A DNA stretch of 64,000 nucleotides from Symsagittifera roscoffensis (GCF_963678635.1 NC_087064.1:6486411-6550410); one strand, 5' to 3'; positions 38,255 through 50,366 are shown, counted from the first letter of the stretch. The notes: generated by a model not told the origin, from the sequence alone. Numbers and translations are program-made.

Positions 38255-39500
38255 TCATTTTGAATTGAACTGTTTTGTAGCAGGTTTCCAACAAAAATTA
38301 TTTTTTGGTTTTTCAGTAGTATTACCAGATTAGTGTAATTTATGGTTACATTCTCTAAAAAACGAAAAGAACCTATCTGAATTCAATCAAAAAGTATTGA
38401 ACACTTCTGTTGTTTTCTTTTGACTTTTTTTTTCTTCTGAGAAGTTGTGTAGAGTAAGACTTCTGGTTGAACTGAATGTAATTTAAATATTTTTCAAAAA
38501 ATGAAGAATCAAAAACTACAATTATTAACCTCAACCTTGATTGAGTTTTTTTTTTTGAATTAAAAAAAACAGTTGATTGTATAAAAACGACAAGTATTTT
38601 CCTCAATCTCATCATCTCTCTGTTTGTTCGTGAATTCTGATTGGTTAGATTTTTAACAGATTTCTCTAGACTTCAGAAGATTTAGAAATTTCTAAAAAGT
38701 AATGTGTAAGGTCTTAAAAAAATTCTAGAAGCTAATGTAATGATTTTAACATTCATAAGACTCTAAAAGTTATTGGGCAATGACATCATTTTCTCTGATG
38801 GAAATATTCTACAACTCTCACTGTTCTATAAAATTTCAAACTTAATGACGTCATTTTCTCTGGTGGAATAACTATTTTTGCCTACATAAATCAAAAGACA
38901 CCTTCTTAGCTCTGTGTCAGACTCTCGGATCAGCTTTGTTCGAATGTTGTTTATCTTGATAATTGAATAGTTGTTATAAGAATCATTTTTCTTTTTTCCA
39001 GCCTAAGCAATTTCTAACATAAAAATCAATGTAGTTTTTAGCCCGTGTGCATAAAGCCTCTCAAAATTGTTTGCAGGATGTAAAAATTGAGTTGATTTTC
39101 TCAAAAGGTATGCAAAATAAGCATTAATGTTTTCACAAGATGCGAAAACTGTTTTCAAGTTTTTAACGAAAATGTTTAAAAATTTTTGCAAAAGGTAAAA
39201 TGCGTTTTGAATTGATCACAAGTGTGCGAAAATATCTAAGATCTTTTTGGGTAATTTGCTTGTTTTTTCATAGTTTTTTCAAAAGTTTAAAATCTAATTT
39301 AAAAAGAATATGTTGACTTATTGCTGAGAATTTTTCCATCTTGTTCACTTGGACCGCTATTTCTCATGTAAATATATTGGTTTTTTGTTGCTTCTGATCA
39401 ACAGACATGCAAAAAATAATTTTCTATTTAATCTATTTTTGAAAATTAACTCAAAAAATGAAATTATCAAGACTGCAAGAAAAACTAATGGTTTTTTGCC
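38255..39500. other. AT-rich noncoding stretch
   Basis: No gene seen. A short duplicated phrase, TGACATCATTTTCTCT/TGACGTCATTTTCTCT followed by GGTGGAA or GATGGAA, occurs at about 38788 and 38846, possibly a local duplication. Confidence 0.5.
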
Positions 39501-39539
39501 AAGATGCTAAATATTTTTTAATTTCTCTACGAAATTCGA

Positions 39540-40200
39540 AAATCGTTTCACTTTTTTCGACAACATGCAAAAAGTGTTTCACTTTTTTTGACAAAATGTG
39601 AAAAATTTTTCAAATCTTTTCACAAATTGCGAAAAATGTTTTCATTTTGTTGACAAGATGCGAAAAGTGTTTCACTTTTTTTGACAAAAAAGCAAAAATT
39701 GTTTTAATTTTTTTTGGTAATATGTGAAAAGCGTTTCAAATTTTTCTACAAAATGCTAAAAGTGTTCGAGTTTCTTCACAAGGAGCAAAAACTATCAGGT
39801 AATTTCTACTAATGTACAAATTTTGTTAAGTTTTTTTCTAATATGTGTACAAAAATTAATCAGGTGTCCGTACATGTGTGCGAATTGGTAGCATGTGTGC
39901 GAATTCGGAGCAAAATCTTTCAATTTTTTTTACAAAATGCGAAAAGTGTTTTATTTTTATTGGTAAGATGCGAAAAGTGTTTCACTTTTTTTGACAAAAT
40001 GCGAAAAGTGTTTTAATTTTTTTGGCAATATGTGAAAACTTTTTCATTTTTTTCTACAAAATGCTAAAAGTGTTCGAGTTTCTTGACAAGGAGCAAAAAC
40101 CATCTGGTAATTTCAACTAATGTACAAATTTTTAAAGTTTTTTTATTATGTGTTTAAAAATAATCAAATGTTCTTACATGTGTGCGAAATCGGAGCACTA
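39540..40200. repeat. Degenerate tandem array of GCGAAAAGTGTTTCA units
   Basis: Roughly 30-36 bp units with the core ATGCGAAAAGTGTTTCACTT and a T-rich spacer (TTTTTGACAAA) repeat about a dozen times. Superimposed is a larger duplication: about 39660-39910 and 39960-40200 share the same order of blocks, including GAGTTTCTTGACAAGGAGCAAA or its variant and ACATGTGTGCGAA. Confidence 0.75.
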
Positions 40201-40510
40201 AATTAAATTGTGTTCTATTTGTTTTGCATTAGCCTGAACTTCTCATCTATTCTTATGATTAAAATGAAATTGAAGAAATGAATTAACTACAAAGAACTAA
40301 GTTAATACCAAACAAAAACGTTTACAAAAATGATTACTCATAGAGCTGTCAAACAGCAGTAGAATTCTGAAGGTTCTCTATTGAAAAGCAGAGCTGGACG
40401 AGGTTCCTTTGCTGTTGGTTATTGTGGAGGGGTGTTTTGTTTCGTCATTGTTTCTTAAAACCCTCATCTTCATCTATTTTGATGGGGTTTTCGGCTAATC
40501 CTGCTTCCTC

Positions 40511-40830
40511 CTAAGGAAAGAGGAAGTCGTCGACTGGTTGAGCCACATATCTAGAGTCAGGAGTGTCGGGGTAGTTTATCCCCACGTGCTCAACCAGTTT
40601 CTCCATCATTTCTATTTCTCCAAATTGGTTCTCTCTCATGGGTACTTGTTGCATATGATGCTCGTTGAAATCCCTTTGCATCACTTCCACCATGTGCCAG
40701 ACATAGATTGGGATGTCCATTCGTGGCAAAAATACTCCAGAGATTGTTTCTCGCACTTGAATTTGTACTAGATCAGGCAAAACTTCTACAGAGTTAGATA
40801 TTACTTTAGATTATATATTTGTTAATATTG
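40511..40830 (-). CDS. Unrecognised coding-like fragment with a stop at 40511
   Basis: The frame runs from a TAA at about 40825 to a stop at 40511. Its composition (Met, Val, Asp, Glu, Pro balanced; PDLVQIQVRETISGVFLPRM) stands out from the AT-rich flanks. No good 3' splice site or ATG marks a start. It looks like the C-terminal exon of a lost gene or an element fragment; no domain is recognised. Confidence 0.35.
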
Positions 40831-41111
40831 TTAAGGATTTTAGCCTGGGTTATCTTTGCTGTTTTGCATTGAGAAAATCATTTTGAGCAATAAATTGAAT
40901 AAAAGAGTAAAAAAAGAAATATTTAGAGCTGAGAGAGGGGGTAGCTAACGGAAGATAAGTTGAAAATAAAATGATTTAGTGCTGAGACAGGAGGAATTGA
41001 AGTTAGTTTAGTTGAAAATAAAATAATTTTTAGTTAGGAGTGAGGGGTACCTTCAATTCGAATGTGTGGGTTTAACCAATCAAAACTGATTTTCTTTATT
41101 TTTTGTATTGT

Positions 41112-41270
41112 AGTCGTGTCCAATCAGATTTCAGCTTTCTTTCATAGATTTCTTATATAAAAGTCGTGTCCAATCGGAACTAAAGTTCCACTTTAGTTAC
41201 TTTTTACATATTGTCGTTTCCAATCACAAACACGTTCATTTTTGTTCTAGTCGTCGTATCCAATCAGAGG
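41112..41270. repeat. Four spaced copies of a GTCGTGTCCAATC motif
   Basis: Copies at about 41112, 41163, 41212 and 41256 (variants GTCGTTTCCAATC and GTCGTATCCAATC) are spaced about 45-51 bp apart. A further AACCAATC lies at about 41074. The spacers are unrelated in sequence. A shared CCAAT core could mean protein-binding sites or an old tandem array. Confidence 0.6.
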
Positions 41271-42029
41271 ACCCTTCTATGGATTTAAATCTTCAAAGTA
41301 AGAAAAACTATATACAAAAGCAATCGCAAAAACAAATGACTAAAAGTTGTTTGCTGTAAAATTAAGAAACTTTGCCGATATCAGTAACAAAAGAAAGAAA
41401 TTTAGAACAAGTACCGTTTCCACAATTTTTTTCATCAATCTAGTTGAATTTTTTGTATGTAATCAATGAGAAACTGCTGATTTTTGAGTAGATAGTCAAA
41501 TTCTTGATTTTGATGTAGAAGTTCGTGAGTTTTTCAAACCAAATCTCCGAAAGTCTGACTCCAAATCTGATCAAGCAGGATTTTGAGTTTTGAAAACCTT
41601 TGAGAAATGAAGGAATAAAGAACTTTGCTGGGGAGTTTTTACAAATTTGGGTATCGGGTAGGTGATAAAAAGAGTCTTTGATATGTTATTGTACGACTTT
41701 TTTATTAATTTCAAATTCTCGAGAATAAAATAAACAAAATTTCTTTCCTTGTGAAGTGTAATTCAGCTGTAAGTTTGAAGCTGTGATACGCAATATGTGG
41801 ATCAAAAGTAAACCACAATGACTGTAACAATAAATTATAGGCCATCTGTTGCTACTATTACTTCTGCTCACGCAACGAAATCGGATCAAGAGATTGAAAA
41901 AGATATAGGAAGAAAGAAAAAAATGAGCTGAACAAATCAATAAAAAGGAAAATAATAAAGGATGTTATAGCATTCCCAAGACATTTTTTTTCCAAGTCTT
42001 TCAAATATATTTAGGAGGAACAAACTGGA

Positions 42030-44262
42030 GGCGTATAACAAACTGGAGACCAGCGCTAACAACAAAAAGGAAATTCTTACCGCTGCGATTATTCCGGAAA
42101 CCGCATCGCATGTTCTTGGTCTCAAATGGGACCATGTCACCGATAGGTTGGTTGTGAGCAGAGGAGTTAACCGCGAACTCAAAGACTCTGTTACACAGCG
42201 ATCGATTCTTAGTTTTGTGTCCTCCGTGCTACTGAAAATATCTGGAGGTTGAGTGACCAACAGTGCGACGACCCACTGCCAAATGAGTTGTGCCGCAGAT
42301 TCACTGAATGGCACTCCGGCTTGCCAGTCTTAGGGCAGCTCAAACTACCTCGTTGCTATTTTGACTTCCCAGTAGATGAGGTTGAGCTACACATGATCGG
42401 TGATAGCTCATTCGACGTTTTCTGTTTTGTAACATTTCTTCGAGCTCAGAAAAACGCCTATTCCAAATGTCAACTAGCATTTGTCTTCGGTAAAGCAACA
42501 GTAGCCCCAATGAAGATGCTTTCAATTCCGAAGTTGGAACTTCAAGCTGCGCTTCTTGCTAGTCGCCTGAAAGATGATATCAAGAAAGCTCTGACACTGA
42601 GTATTTCCAAAGTGTTCATGTGGACTGACAGCACAACGGTCCTTCAGTGGTTGAACTCGACAAGCAAACATCCCGTGTTTGTAGCCACTCGAGTAGCCGA
42701 GATTCTGGAATCAACATCATTTGATCAATGGTTCCATGTTTTGAGTGGAGACCACCCCGCTGACACTCGAACTAGAGGTATTACTGCTGATTCCCTCAAG
42801 CAAAGTAGTTGGATAAACGGCCCTTCCTTTTTGAAAACTTCTGAATGGCCTTTCAATCAAAATAGGGAAGGTACTGAGAAAATTCGCATGATGGTCCGGT
42901 CTACGATCTCAATGAGGTTTTAGAGGTCTCTTCCAATTTTCCGTGCACTGCAGGTTCGACTGACTTTGCCTTCCCTAAGGAAGACTATAGCTCGTTCTCC
43001 AAGATAAAGCGGCTGATCGCATATATGATGAGACTCTCACCTAAGCATAGACATTTCAGATCGCCAGATAAGGCCATAATTGATCCAGCAGAACTTGTCC
43101 TTGCAGTGGAAAAACTTTTGCAACTTTCGCAGTTAGAGTCATTCCCAGCTGAAAGTAAACAATTGACAGCTGGAAAATATGTGAAAACATCAAACCGTTT
43201 ATCATCGTATTCGCCTTTTATCGGGCCGAACGGTTTAATTAGATCTACAGGCCATATCCAACGGCTCTCCGCAACCGCATTCGAAACTCGTCATTCAATA
43301 ATTTCGGATAGCCGCCATCGCCTAATCCAATTATTTCTCCGTTTTTATCACATTAGGCACGAACATCAATCCGTCGACTACTTTCGTTCCGTCATTCATC
43401 AGCAATTTGTTTTACTACGCTTAAGATCTGCGATAGGAGCTATTGAAACACATTGCGTGTGCTGTAGAAAGCGAAATGTGAAAACCGTTACTCCAATGAT
43501 GTCTGACTTTCCCGCGGAGCGTCTAGATTACCGCCAGCCACCCTTCTCGAAATGCAGCGTTGATGATTTTGGACCATTTCATGTAACCATTCGTCGATCT
43601 TCCGAAAAACGCTGGTGTTTTCTATTTACTTGCTTAACGACTCGCGCAATTCACGTTCAGTTGGTTCCATTCATGGACACAAGTTCATGTGTGATGGCTA
43701 TCGAGCGCTTTATTTCTAGACGAAGAACACCCTCAAAAATTTGGTCGGACAACGGAACAAACTTTGTAGGAGCCGAAAAAGAGCTTTTTCTGTGCGTCAA
43801 AAATTGAACGCAGAAGCTCCACTGTCGCACGTACACAAGGGCATTAAAAGGAAGTATAATCCACCAATTGCACCACATCAAGGTGGAGTATGGGAGCGAA
43901 TGGTGCGCAGTTGTAAGCGCATGTCTTATGCAATCTTAGGGTCAAGAACATTGACTGACGAGATTTTGAACACAACCATGTGCCTAGTTGAAGTTTCATT
44001 AAACGCCCGTCTACTCACTCCCGTTTCTGACGACCCAGACAGTCTTGAGGCTTTGACGCCGAATCATTTCCTTTTAGGTCAGCACAGTCTAGCATTTCCG
44101 TCTCTAAGATCTAGCACGCATAATGTCGCTAAACTACGGCAAAGACAACACCGCCCGCTCCGCAAACCTAAGGACCGTTCCCGGAAACTACACTCGGCCG
44201 CTCGTTAAGCTCATTCCGGTTCTCGCTCCTTCGGGGGTAGAGGATGTTAATGCTACATAGCA
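42030..44262 (+). pseudogene. Broken Pao/BEL retrotransposon pol (RNase H to integrase)
   Basis: Pieces in order: the end of the RT connection (TASHVLGLKWDHVTDRL, 42070-42252); an RNase H region (42249-42923) with LPRCYFDF, VELHMIGDSS, MLSIPKLELQAALLASRL, FMWTDSTTVLQWL and VLSGDHPADTRTRG; then integrase (43025-44208) with an HHCC finger (YHIRHEH and CVCC), Asp in SVDDFGPF, Asp in WSDNGTNF and Glu in GGVWERM. The end (VEDVNAT, to 44262) is in another frame. Breaks: about 100 bp missing at 42240, frame changes at about 42925, 43800 and 44160. These blocks are hallmarks of Pao/BEL elements. Gag, protease, most of RT and LTRs were not found. Confidence 0.88.
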
Positions 44263-46035
44263 TTAAAGTATAGTATACAATCAGTATAGTTGCTTAGCAA
44301 TACCAGCTATATAGCCCAGCGTATACATAGTGCGTTCCGGGGAGTTCGGCGTGGGTTCGATTCTCACCTAAGTCCTTTCATTTGAGAGTCCTACATGAGC
44401 CGAACCTGACAGAACATAAAACGCTAATGTTTTAATCGGTTCAAAATTGGTTTGCAATTGAGTTTCTGTTAATTCAGCCGCGTGAATGGAATTTGGTTTT
44501 ATAGCAAAAATCATAAATCAGCGCATGATCAACCCTACTATTTTGACTTGATACGTTTAATGTAGTCACAATATTTTGACCATATTTCATGAATTTAAAA
44601 CCAATTCTGTTTTGTTTTTATTGTATCAAATGGGCAGAATAAGTTGGCCGACAGAAAAGTGGTTCAGAAGTCAACCATGTAGTTCGATATGACAAATTCG
44701 ATCAATTTTGAGCGGAAAATCTCCCAAACGATTCCAATTTGTATTTATAAATTTTTATGAACAACTCTGTTAGTAAATATCGCTTGGAAACAATATATTA
44801 TGATTGTTTTATCTTGAATTTTTGAACACTTTCGCTGACTTTTGAACACTTTCGCTGAAAAACAAATTGGAGGCGTATATGAACATAATCTGACTTACTA
44901 AGTAATGAACTACCATGTGAGCGTCTTTTCAATTTTGTTTTCTGGTTATTCTGGGCATTCATGGCCCCCATTGTCTTCAAATTATCCATACGGATGTTTT
45001 TTACAGGATAAGGCAAGGTTTTGTCACCGTTCTTAAACGTAACGTGTCCTGAAATATCATCCCGCCACATCTGCTGTTTTTCATTTAACAACTGGCTCTG
45101 CTTCTCAAAATTATTTGTCAAATAATGTCTATCGTGATTTGAATCTACAAGACTCTTCCAGCAGGCCATGCTCATACACGAGATTTTTTGGAACCGCTGC
45201 TGGTTTTTCAACAGGTTTCGCAACCGAATTAGAAACAGTAATGGTGGTTGATTTGGCGCTGGTTTTGAAATGTCGTTTTCTGCGAATTTGCTTTCAATTT
45301 TTTGGTTGTGGAACGTTTTTTCACCAAGTGTTTTAGTTACGGGATGAAACTATATTAAACAATGCACTGGGCAAACTTTTTAATCTTGCTTTTTTGAACT
45401 CAATGGTGCACTATATTCTTTCAATTTGACCAGTTTTTTGTTAGTTTTCATTTTGATCTTAATCCAACACAGTAAACACAGTATTCACATGTTTTTCATG
45501 AAATACATGCGTTTCGTATGTTTCGGTGCCATATTTGAAAAATTAGTGCTTGATTTGAAACAGTAGTGCAATATTTTTCCTATAAAAAACCATCAAGACA
45601 TACTAGAAAGAAAAAACCACGTGTTAGCGTGAAAGATTTTTGAAATGAGTGTTTTGTTCGATTTTTTCACATGGTCATACCCGATAAACAACAGCTTATA
45701 GTGCATCTCGAAATTTGTTCACATCTCGACACAGCGTGTCTCGACTTTCTTAAAAAGCTTCTCGGTGCAAGTTATAGCTATTGCTTATTTTCTACAAATC
45801 AACTAAGATTTGTACTAAAAAGAGTGACAACGAAGATCAAAGTGAGCTGAACAATTTTTTTTGTCACTCGAAACATTTGCATAAATATTGCTTGCGTTTT
45901 AGGACTCTCAATAAACTTAAATTACGACAAAAAAAGTAACTTAAATTGTCAACTGAGATCGCTGATTCATTTTTCGACCCATGAAAGAGCATCGATTCAT
46001 TGTTTAACTGATTACTTTTTCAAATAAAAGAATTA
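44263..46035. other. Mostly noncoding, with one degenerate coding remnant
   Basis: Contains a 17-bp tandem duplication (TTGAACACTTTCGCTGA, 44820-44858). On the minus strand from about 45300 to 44800 there is a coding-like remnant (KPVEKPAAVPKNLVYEHGLL, then in another frame KQQMWRDDISGHVTFKNG) with a frame change near 45140. The family was not recognised. The rest is AT-rich with no supported feature. Confidence 0.4.
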
Positions 46036-46609
46036 CTCTAGTGGACAAAATTAAACACAAATTCAGGTTTTTACTCTGCAAAACCCAACTTTAGGACCAG
46101 TTTGGACAATATTCACTTCCAACTTTGTACTATGACCGCCAGCAAATGATATGAACTACCCTCTCTAAAAGTATCAATTTTTAAATTGAAGTACTTACCA
46201 GTTTTTTCCGGGTCTGAAATTTCCAGTTTTTATCATCCGCACTAAGATTTTCAAAAAATTTCAAATTGAAAGAAACATCTGAGTTTAATAAAGCTGTCAC
46301 ACTGATTATTTCCTTTTTCTTGCTGAGAATGTTTCACGTTGCATGTCGCAACTGTTTTACTCCGTTGATTCGAGAAAGAGTTCACTACGATGCAAAACTG
46401 GCATTTTCAGACCCGAAAAAAAACTGGTAAGTGCTTCAAATTAAAGTTTGAGACTTTGAAAGAGGGTAGTTCAGATCATTTGCAGTCGAGTCGGCCCGGC
46501 CTATGTAACAATTTTGTTGAAGTTGAACGAACATATTGTCCAAAACGGTCTCTAAAGTTAGGCTTTTCAGAGAGTATCATCTGAATTTGCGGTTAATTTT
46601 ATCCACTAG
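46036..46609. mobile_element. Palindromic MITE with long terminal inverted repeats, TA-flanked
   Basis: The left arm, starting CTCTAGTGGACAAAATTAA and running to about 46250, is the inverted repeat of about 46395-46609, whose outer end reads CTAGTGGATAAAATTAA. Shared internal blocks include TTTGGACAATAT, GCAAATGATNTGAACTACCCTCT and CTTACCAGTTTTTT. Both ends abut TA, as expected for a Tc1/mariner-type target duplication. No transposase is encoded. The arms differ by about 20%, so the copy is old. Confidence 0.75.
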
Positions 46610-46637
46610 TATTTCATGCCATTTTTAGTGGCATGCG

Positions 46638-47462
46638 CAGTAGCGTGCCGATGGGAGAGGGGGCGGGGGTGTGACCGCCCTCTTTCAATTCTGGTTGCCA
46701 ATTTTTTCCGAAGGGTCCCCCCTTTGGCATAATTTTACGACATCCATTTTTGGCTATCCAGCCTCAAAATTTTTCTAAAGGCGTCTTCGGCATTTCTAGA
46801 CGCATTTTTTTGCAAATTTTTCAAAAAGTGACCAAAACGCCGTTTTAAGGCCTGGTTTTTAAAAAAATTGCTAAAAAAATAGGGTCTTTATAGTATTTTC
46901 GGAAAGCTCAGAAAATCAAATTGGTCGACCTAAAAAAATGGTCCGCGAAATTTTCGAAATTTTACAAAAAACCGCCCCCTCGTAGAAAATTTTCTGTGCA
47001 CACCACTGGGCATGCGCAATTTTTTTTGACGTTTTAGAAATTTTCGATCTCAGCCAAAGCCCCAAAATGGCTAGAATTGAAAGATTTTTCTGCGGCACAC
47101 AGCAAATTGATTTTAAGAAAAAATGCCGGACCAAGTTAGAATCCTCCCGGAGCAAGTTAAGGGGGGGGGGGGGATGCCGCCAAGTTAGGGGGGAGGATGT
47201 TAACTTGCTTTTCAGCCAATCAGAATTGAGCGTTTTACATGCAGCGCTTAGCAAACTAAACGCGAATTAAAGGCTGGGGTGGAAGATCTTAACTTGGTCG
47301 ATCTGGGGGAGAGGATGTTAACTTGATTCAAAAATTCTATTTTCCACTTTTTTTGGAAAGTATATAAGGGCGTCGACCATTATGGCGTAGAAAGTGTATA
47401 ACGGCGTAGAAAGGTCTGTCGTAAAGTAGTACCAATTTGAGGACCCCCCAGGCACGCTACTG
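46638..47462. repeat. Dispersed repeat copy A with 12-bp inverted ends
   Basis: The ends are CAGTAGCGTGCC (46638-46649) and its exact reverse complement (47451-47462). Inside are family signatures that recur elsewhere in the window: a block like AGGGTCCCCCCTTTGG, then a CATCCATTTTTGGC block, then CAAATTGGTCGACCTAAAAA. It also contains a 13-bp poly-G tract (47161-47173) and two GGGAGGATGTTAACTTG copies. It is probably a non-autonomous DNA element or a composite of two. Confidence 0.55.
47161..47173 (+). repeat. Poly-G tract, 13 G
   Basis: Uninterrupted G13, the shortest of four such tracts in the window. G-runs of this type are a known feature of Caenorhabditis genomes, where their stability depends on the DOG-1/FANCJ helicase. 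Confidence 0.9.
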
Positions 47463-48116
47463 GCTGTGTTCGTTCAAAGAAGAAAGTTAATTTTAATTGA
47501 AATTTGAAAAAAAATGTCCTTAGCTAAAGCCTCAAATTAAAATGTGTGGGGACAGACGCGACAGGAGTGATAAAAGGAGTAAGGAGACCAGAATCAGCAT
47601 GGGCTATGCCAAGTGGGGGGAGTTGTCGGGACCCCCTAGTGCGGTAATGAGGCATTCTTCGCGGGGACTCCACAGCCGCTGTGATGAACACAATTTAAAC
47701 CAAAAGAAGTATCGTAATTTTTGCTCAATTTTGCTTGTTTCATCTGTTAGATACATTTTACTTCAAGAAAATTAGTTTCGAGTGAGTAAAAACATCAGTT
47801 TCGGTTCAGTCATAAACTTTGAAAAACTGCGCTTATTATCGGTCATTTTGGCATTGATTTTTCAGAAAAAATTTTAAATGGACTGCTTTTGCCTGTTTTT
47901 GATAGGAAAGGTCAAAAATTTGGTGATTCTTCTCTGCAGAAACTCTCTGACCTAGAAGTAATCAAAAATTGACATGTAGTTCTTAATCAGTGGCACAAAA
48001 ACGGTTATCCGTAATGAGCTGCGAAAATCTTTCATGTTAGTTCTTTTTTATCTTGTAACAAGTTCCCCCTATTTGCAGGAGGGTTGATAGTTAAAATATC
48101 ATTCTTGTAAAATAAT
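47463..48116. other. Noncoding stretch
   Basis: No supported gene. One 77-codon + strand frame (47542-47775) begins with an Arg/Asp-rich run but has no other sign of coding. Confidence 0.5.
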
Positions 48117-49001
48117 ATGCTTTCAGATCAAAATATATTTTTTAGGAGAGCGAGGTGTACTCCACTTCATCATGCATGTCTCAGTCAGAAAATCCTTCTG
48201 CTGGCAGACCTTCGGCTAATTGGATACCCGAAGAAAATCACCACGCAAGCTGCAAGTGAACTGAACACGAGTGCCAGCGACAACGACAACGGAACAGACG
48301 GGCCAGACCTTATCGGAACAAACTGCGATTCACTTCACCACATTCTGCTAACTTCCGGTTTCGCCTCAATGCCCAGAAATGAACAAACTTACGGCATATT
48401 CAAGAAGGCCTTCCGTGTGTCGAAACGCTTAAGTAAACCGGGAGTCGATTCCAATTGGTCGAAAAGTCTACAAGCCGACGGAAGTGTTGACGAAATCGAA
48501 CGAATAGACATTCAAGGCTCGTCTAAAGTAACTTCTGGTTCCAGAAAATCTATCGTGGATCGAAAGATAACTGATTTAACAGTTCACGAATTCAGGTATT
48601 ACAAACATAACAATTCGGCTGAAGTTGTCGTTATATCACCCGAAATACAATCCGAAAAACACCGAGAAGCTATCTTGAAAGCTCCAGGAAAATACTTCAT
48701 GACTGAAACACCCCACCAAACCCAACAGCCTTGTAGCATTTATATCATTCGTCCAGTTGAAACGTTTACTGCCAATAATATCGAAATGGAAATGATTATC
48801 AAATGCCATCAAACCTTACTGACTGCACATATTTGTCCGATTGACAAGTTAGCCGAGTTGTTGCAATCAGTGTTCGGTAAGTTCGGATGCGCCGACTCGC
48901 CGTTCACACATCCGAACGAGCACTATTACGACCCAGATTACTATGATTCCAGTGTAGATACTACGGTTAACGACTTCTGGACCGACCCTCACGACTTTTA
49001 G
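48117..49001 (+). CDS. Unrecognised ORF, about 294 codons
   Basis: The frame is clearly coding-like from about 48240 to TAG 49001, with balanced composition, GC well above the flanks, an acidic Asp/Tyr-rich C-terminus and basic/hydrophobic blocks (EFRYYKHNNSAEVVVISPEI; YFMTETPHQ). The first 40 codons are doubtful. A TTTTTTAG splice-like site ends at about 48145, and another frame has a better ATG at about 48176 that breaks near 48250, so a frame change may hide the true start. No domain is recognised. Candidates are a retroelement Gag, a decayed host gene, or a retrocopy. No neighbouring genes give context. Confidence 0.5.
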   Translation: MLSDQNIFFRRARCTPLHHACLSQKILLLADLRLIGYPKKITTQAASELNTSASDNDNGTDGPDLIGTNCDSLHHILLTSGFASMPRNEQTYGIFKKAFRVSKRLSKPGVDSNWSKSLQADGSVDEIERIDIQGSSKVTSGSRKSIVDRKITDLTVHEFRYYKHNNSAEVVVISPEIQSEKHREAILKAPGKYFMTETPHQTQQPCSIYIIRPVETFTANNIEMEMIIKCHQTLLTAHICPIDKLAELLQSVFGKFGCADSPFTHPNEHYYDPDYYDSSVDTTVNDFWTDPHDF

Positions 49002-49166
49002 CAAGATTTCAATTAAATTTACAAAAAATGTATATTTGCTTTCTATTTGAAGTTACTCGATCCAAGATTGAGCCAAGAGGTTCATTCGTATGTGCCTCGA
49101 TTTATTGAAAAAATTGGAGCTAAGTTTTTGAATGTCAGCACGTTGAGGTCAGCTAGGCAATGGGTT

Positions 49167-49183
49167 GGGGGGGGGGGGGGGGG
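49167..49183 (+). repeat. Poly-G tract, 17 G
   Basis: Uninterrupted G17 followed by AGTTTTTG. Confidence 0.95.
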
Positions 49184-49324
49184 AGTTTTTGTTTTTTTTT
49201 ATTCCTCAAACACCACTCAGCAAATAATGAAGGATTTTCCAAAATTAAAATAATGCCGAATTATATTTAAAAAATTATAATTCTGTTTTTCTGAGATCTA
49301 AACAGTTTTCTGTTTTCCTGAGCT

Positions 49325-49790
49325 CTCAGAAGCGGATCTAGGATTTTCTTAAAGGAGGCGGATTTTCAAAAAATGTTTGAATATTTTGATCGACCTTTTT
49401 TTAGGTCGTCCAATTTGATTTCCCTCAGGCGCCTTCAGAACATTTTAGGGTCCATCTGCCAAAAATGGATATCTCAAAATAGTGCGAAGGGGGACCCTTT
49501 GGGTCGGCAGGGGGTCGAATCCCTGATGGGGAGAGGCGTCCTAAATGCGCCCCTGGTTTCAGAGGTACATCTAGGACTTTCTCGAGGGTGGGGGTTCGAC
49601 TTTTTATAGATCGACCAAATTGTTTTCCCGAGCTCTCTCAAATCGCAAAAAGACCCTAATTTGACCAAATAATCAATAATCAATTTGGCTATCTATTAAG
49701 AATTTTTCGAAAAAACAGGCTAAAAAAAGGCGCTGTTAGGCCCTATTTGGAAAACTTTTTCCTTCCCGCCCCCCACCCCCCACCTCACAC
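49325..49790. repeat. Dispersed repeat copies B and C, in tandem
   Basis: Two partial copies of the same family as 46638-47462. One begins near CAGAAGCGGATCTAGGATTTT (49329) and includes a TTTAGGTCGTCCAATTTGATTT block and an AAATGGATATCTCAAAATAGT block. The next begins near CAGAGGTACATCTAGGACTTT (49560) and includes ATAGATCGACCAAATTG. Copy B shares GGATATCTCAAAATAGT with the copy at 59835-60162. Confidence 0.6.
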
Positions 49791-49946
49791 GAGCATCAAT
49801 TTTATGATGTAACGAGTGGTTTTTATTACAAGGTTAATTATGAAGACCAAATATGTTTGCCATGGCTTTATTAGTCCGTATGCCAATTTTCATAACAATC
49901 GAATGATGTGAACAAATTTTTCATTTAAAAAGTTTTGCAGGTGGGT

Positions 49947-49964
49947 GGGGGGGGGGGGGGGGGG
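49947..49964 (+). repeat. Poly-G tract, 18 G
   Basis: Uninterrupted G18 preceded by GGTGGGT, the same kind of context as the tract at 61125. Confidence 0.95.
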
Positions 49965-50366
49965 TGTGGGTGGTTTTGGTCACAATTTTGATGAAATAAT
50001 TGTGTTTTTTTTTTCGGTGCGCGCTTCCCCTCAAGAATAGTATATATTGGCGCCAATTGTCCGACCCCCGCTCACCCTGAATCAGCTACTGCCATTTTTT
50101 GTGAAATTTTGCTCCATGGGTAAAATTTTCACAGCATAATTACAAAAAGCCGTTTTGGTGTTCTTAAAAAAAATTGGCACCAAAACTTTTTTTAGCTTAC
50201 TTCAAAAAACATCAATGCTAGAAAGAAAAGAATTGTTTTTTAAAAAAATCAGTTTGATAATCTGTTTTTTTTTCGTAACAGTGAAAAATTTCAAGACAGA
50301 CAAAATAAAAATTAAATAAACATTAAAACTTCTAATTAACAATTCAATCACCTCAATTTGTCGAAA

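Noticed and set aside
39540-40200. Possible CRISPR array from regular short repeats
   Set aside because: Units are degenerate, have no unique spacers, and the genome is eukaryotic.
44320-44385. tRNA-like B box GGTTCGATTCTCACC after the Pao remnant
   Set aside because: A T-arm can be drawn, but the acceptor strands do not pair and no proper D-arm is found; at most a decayed tRNA-derived piece.
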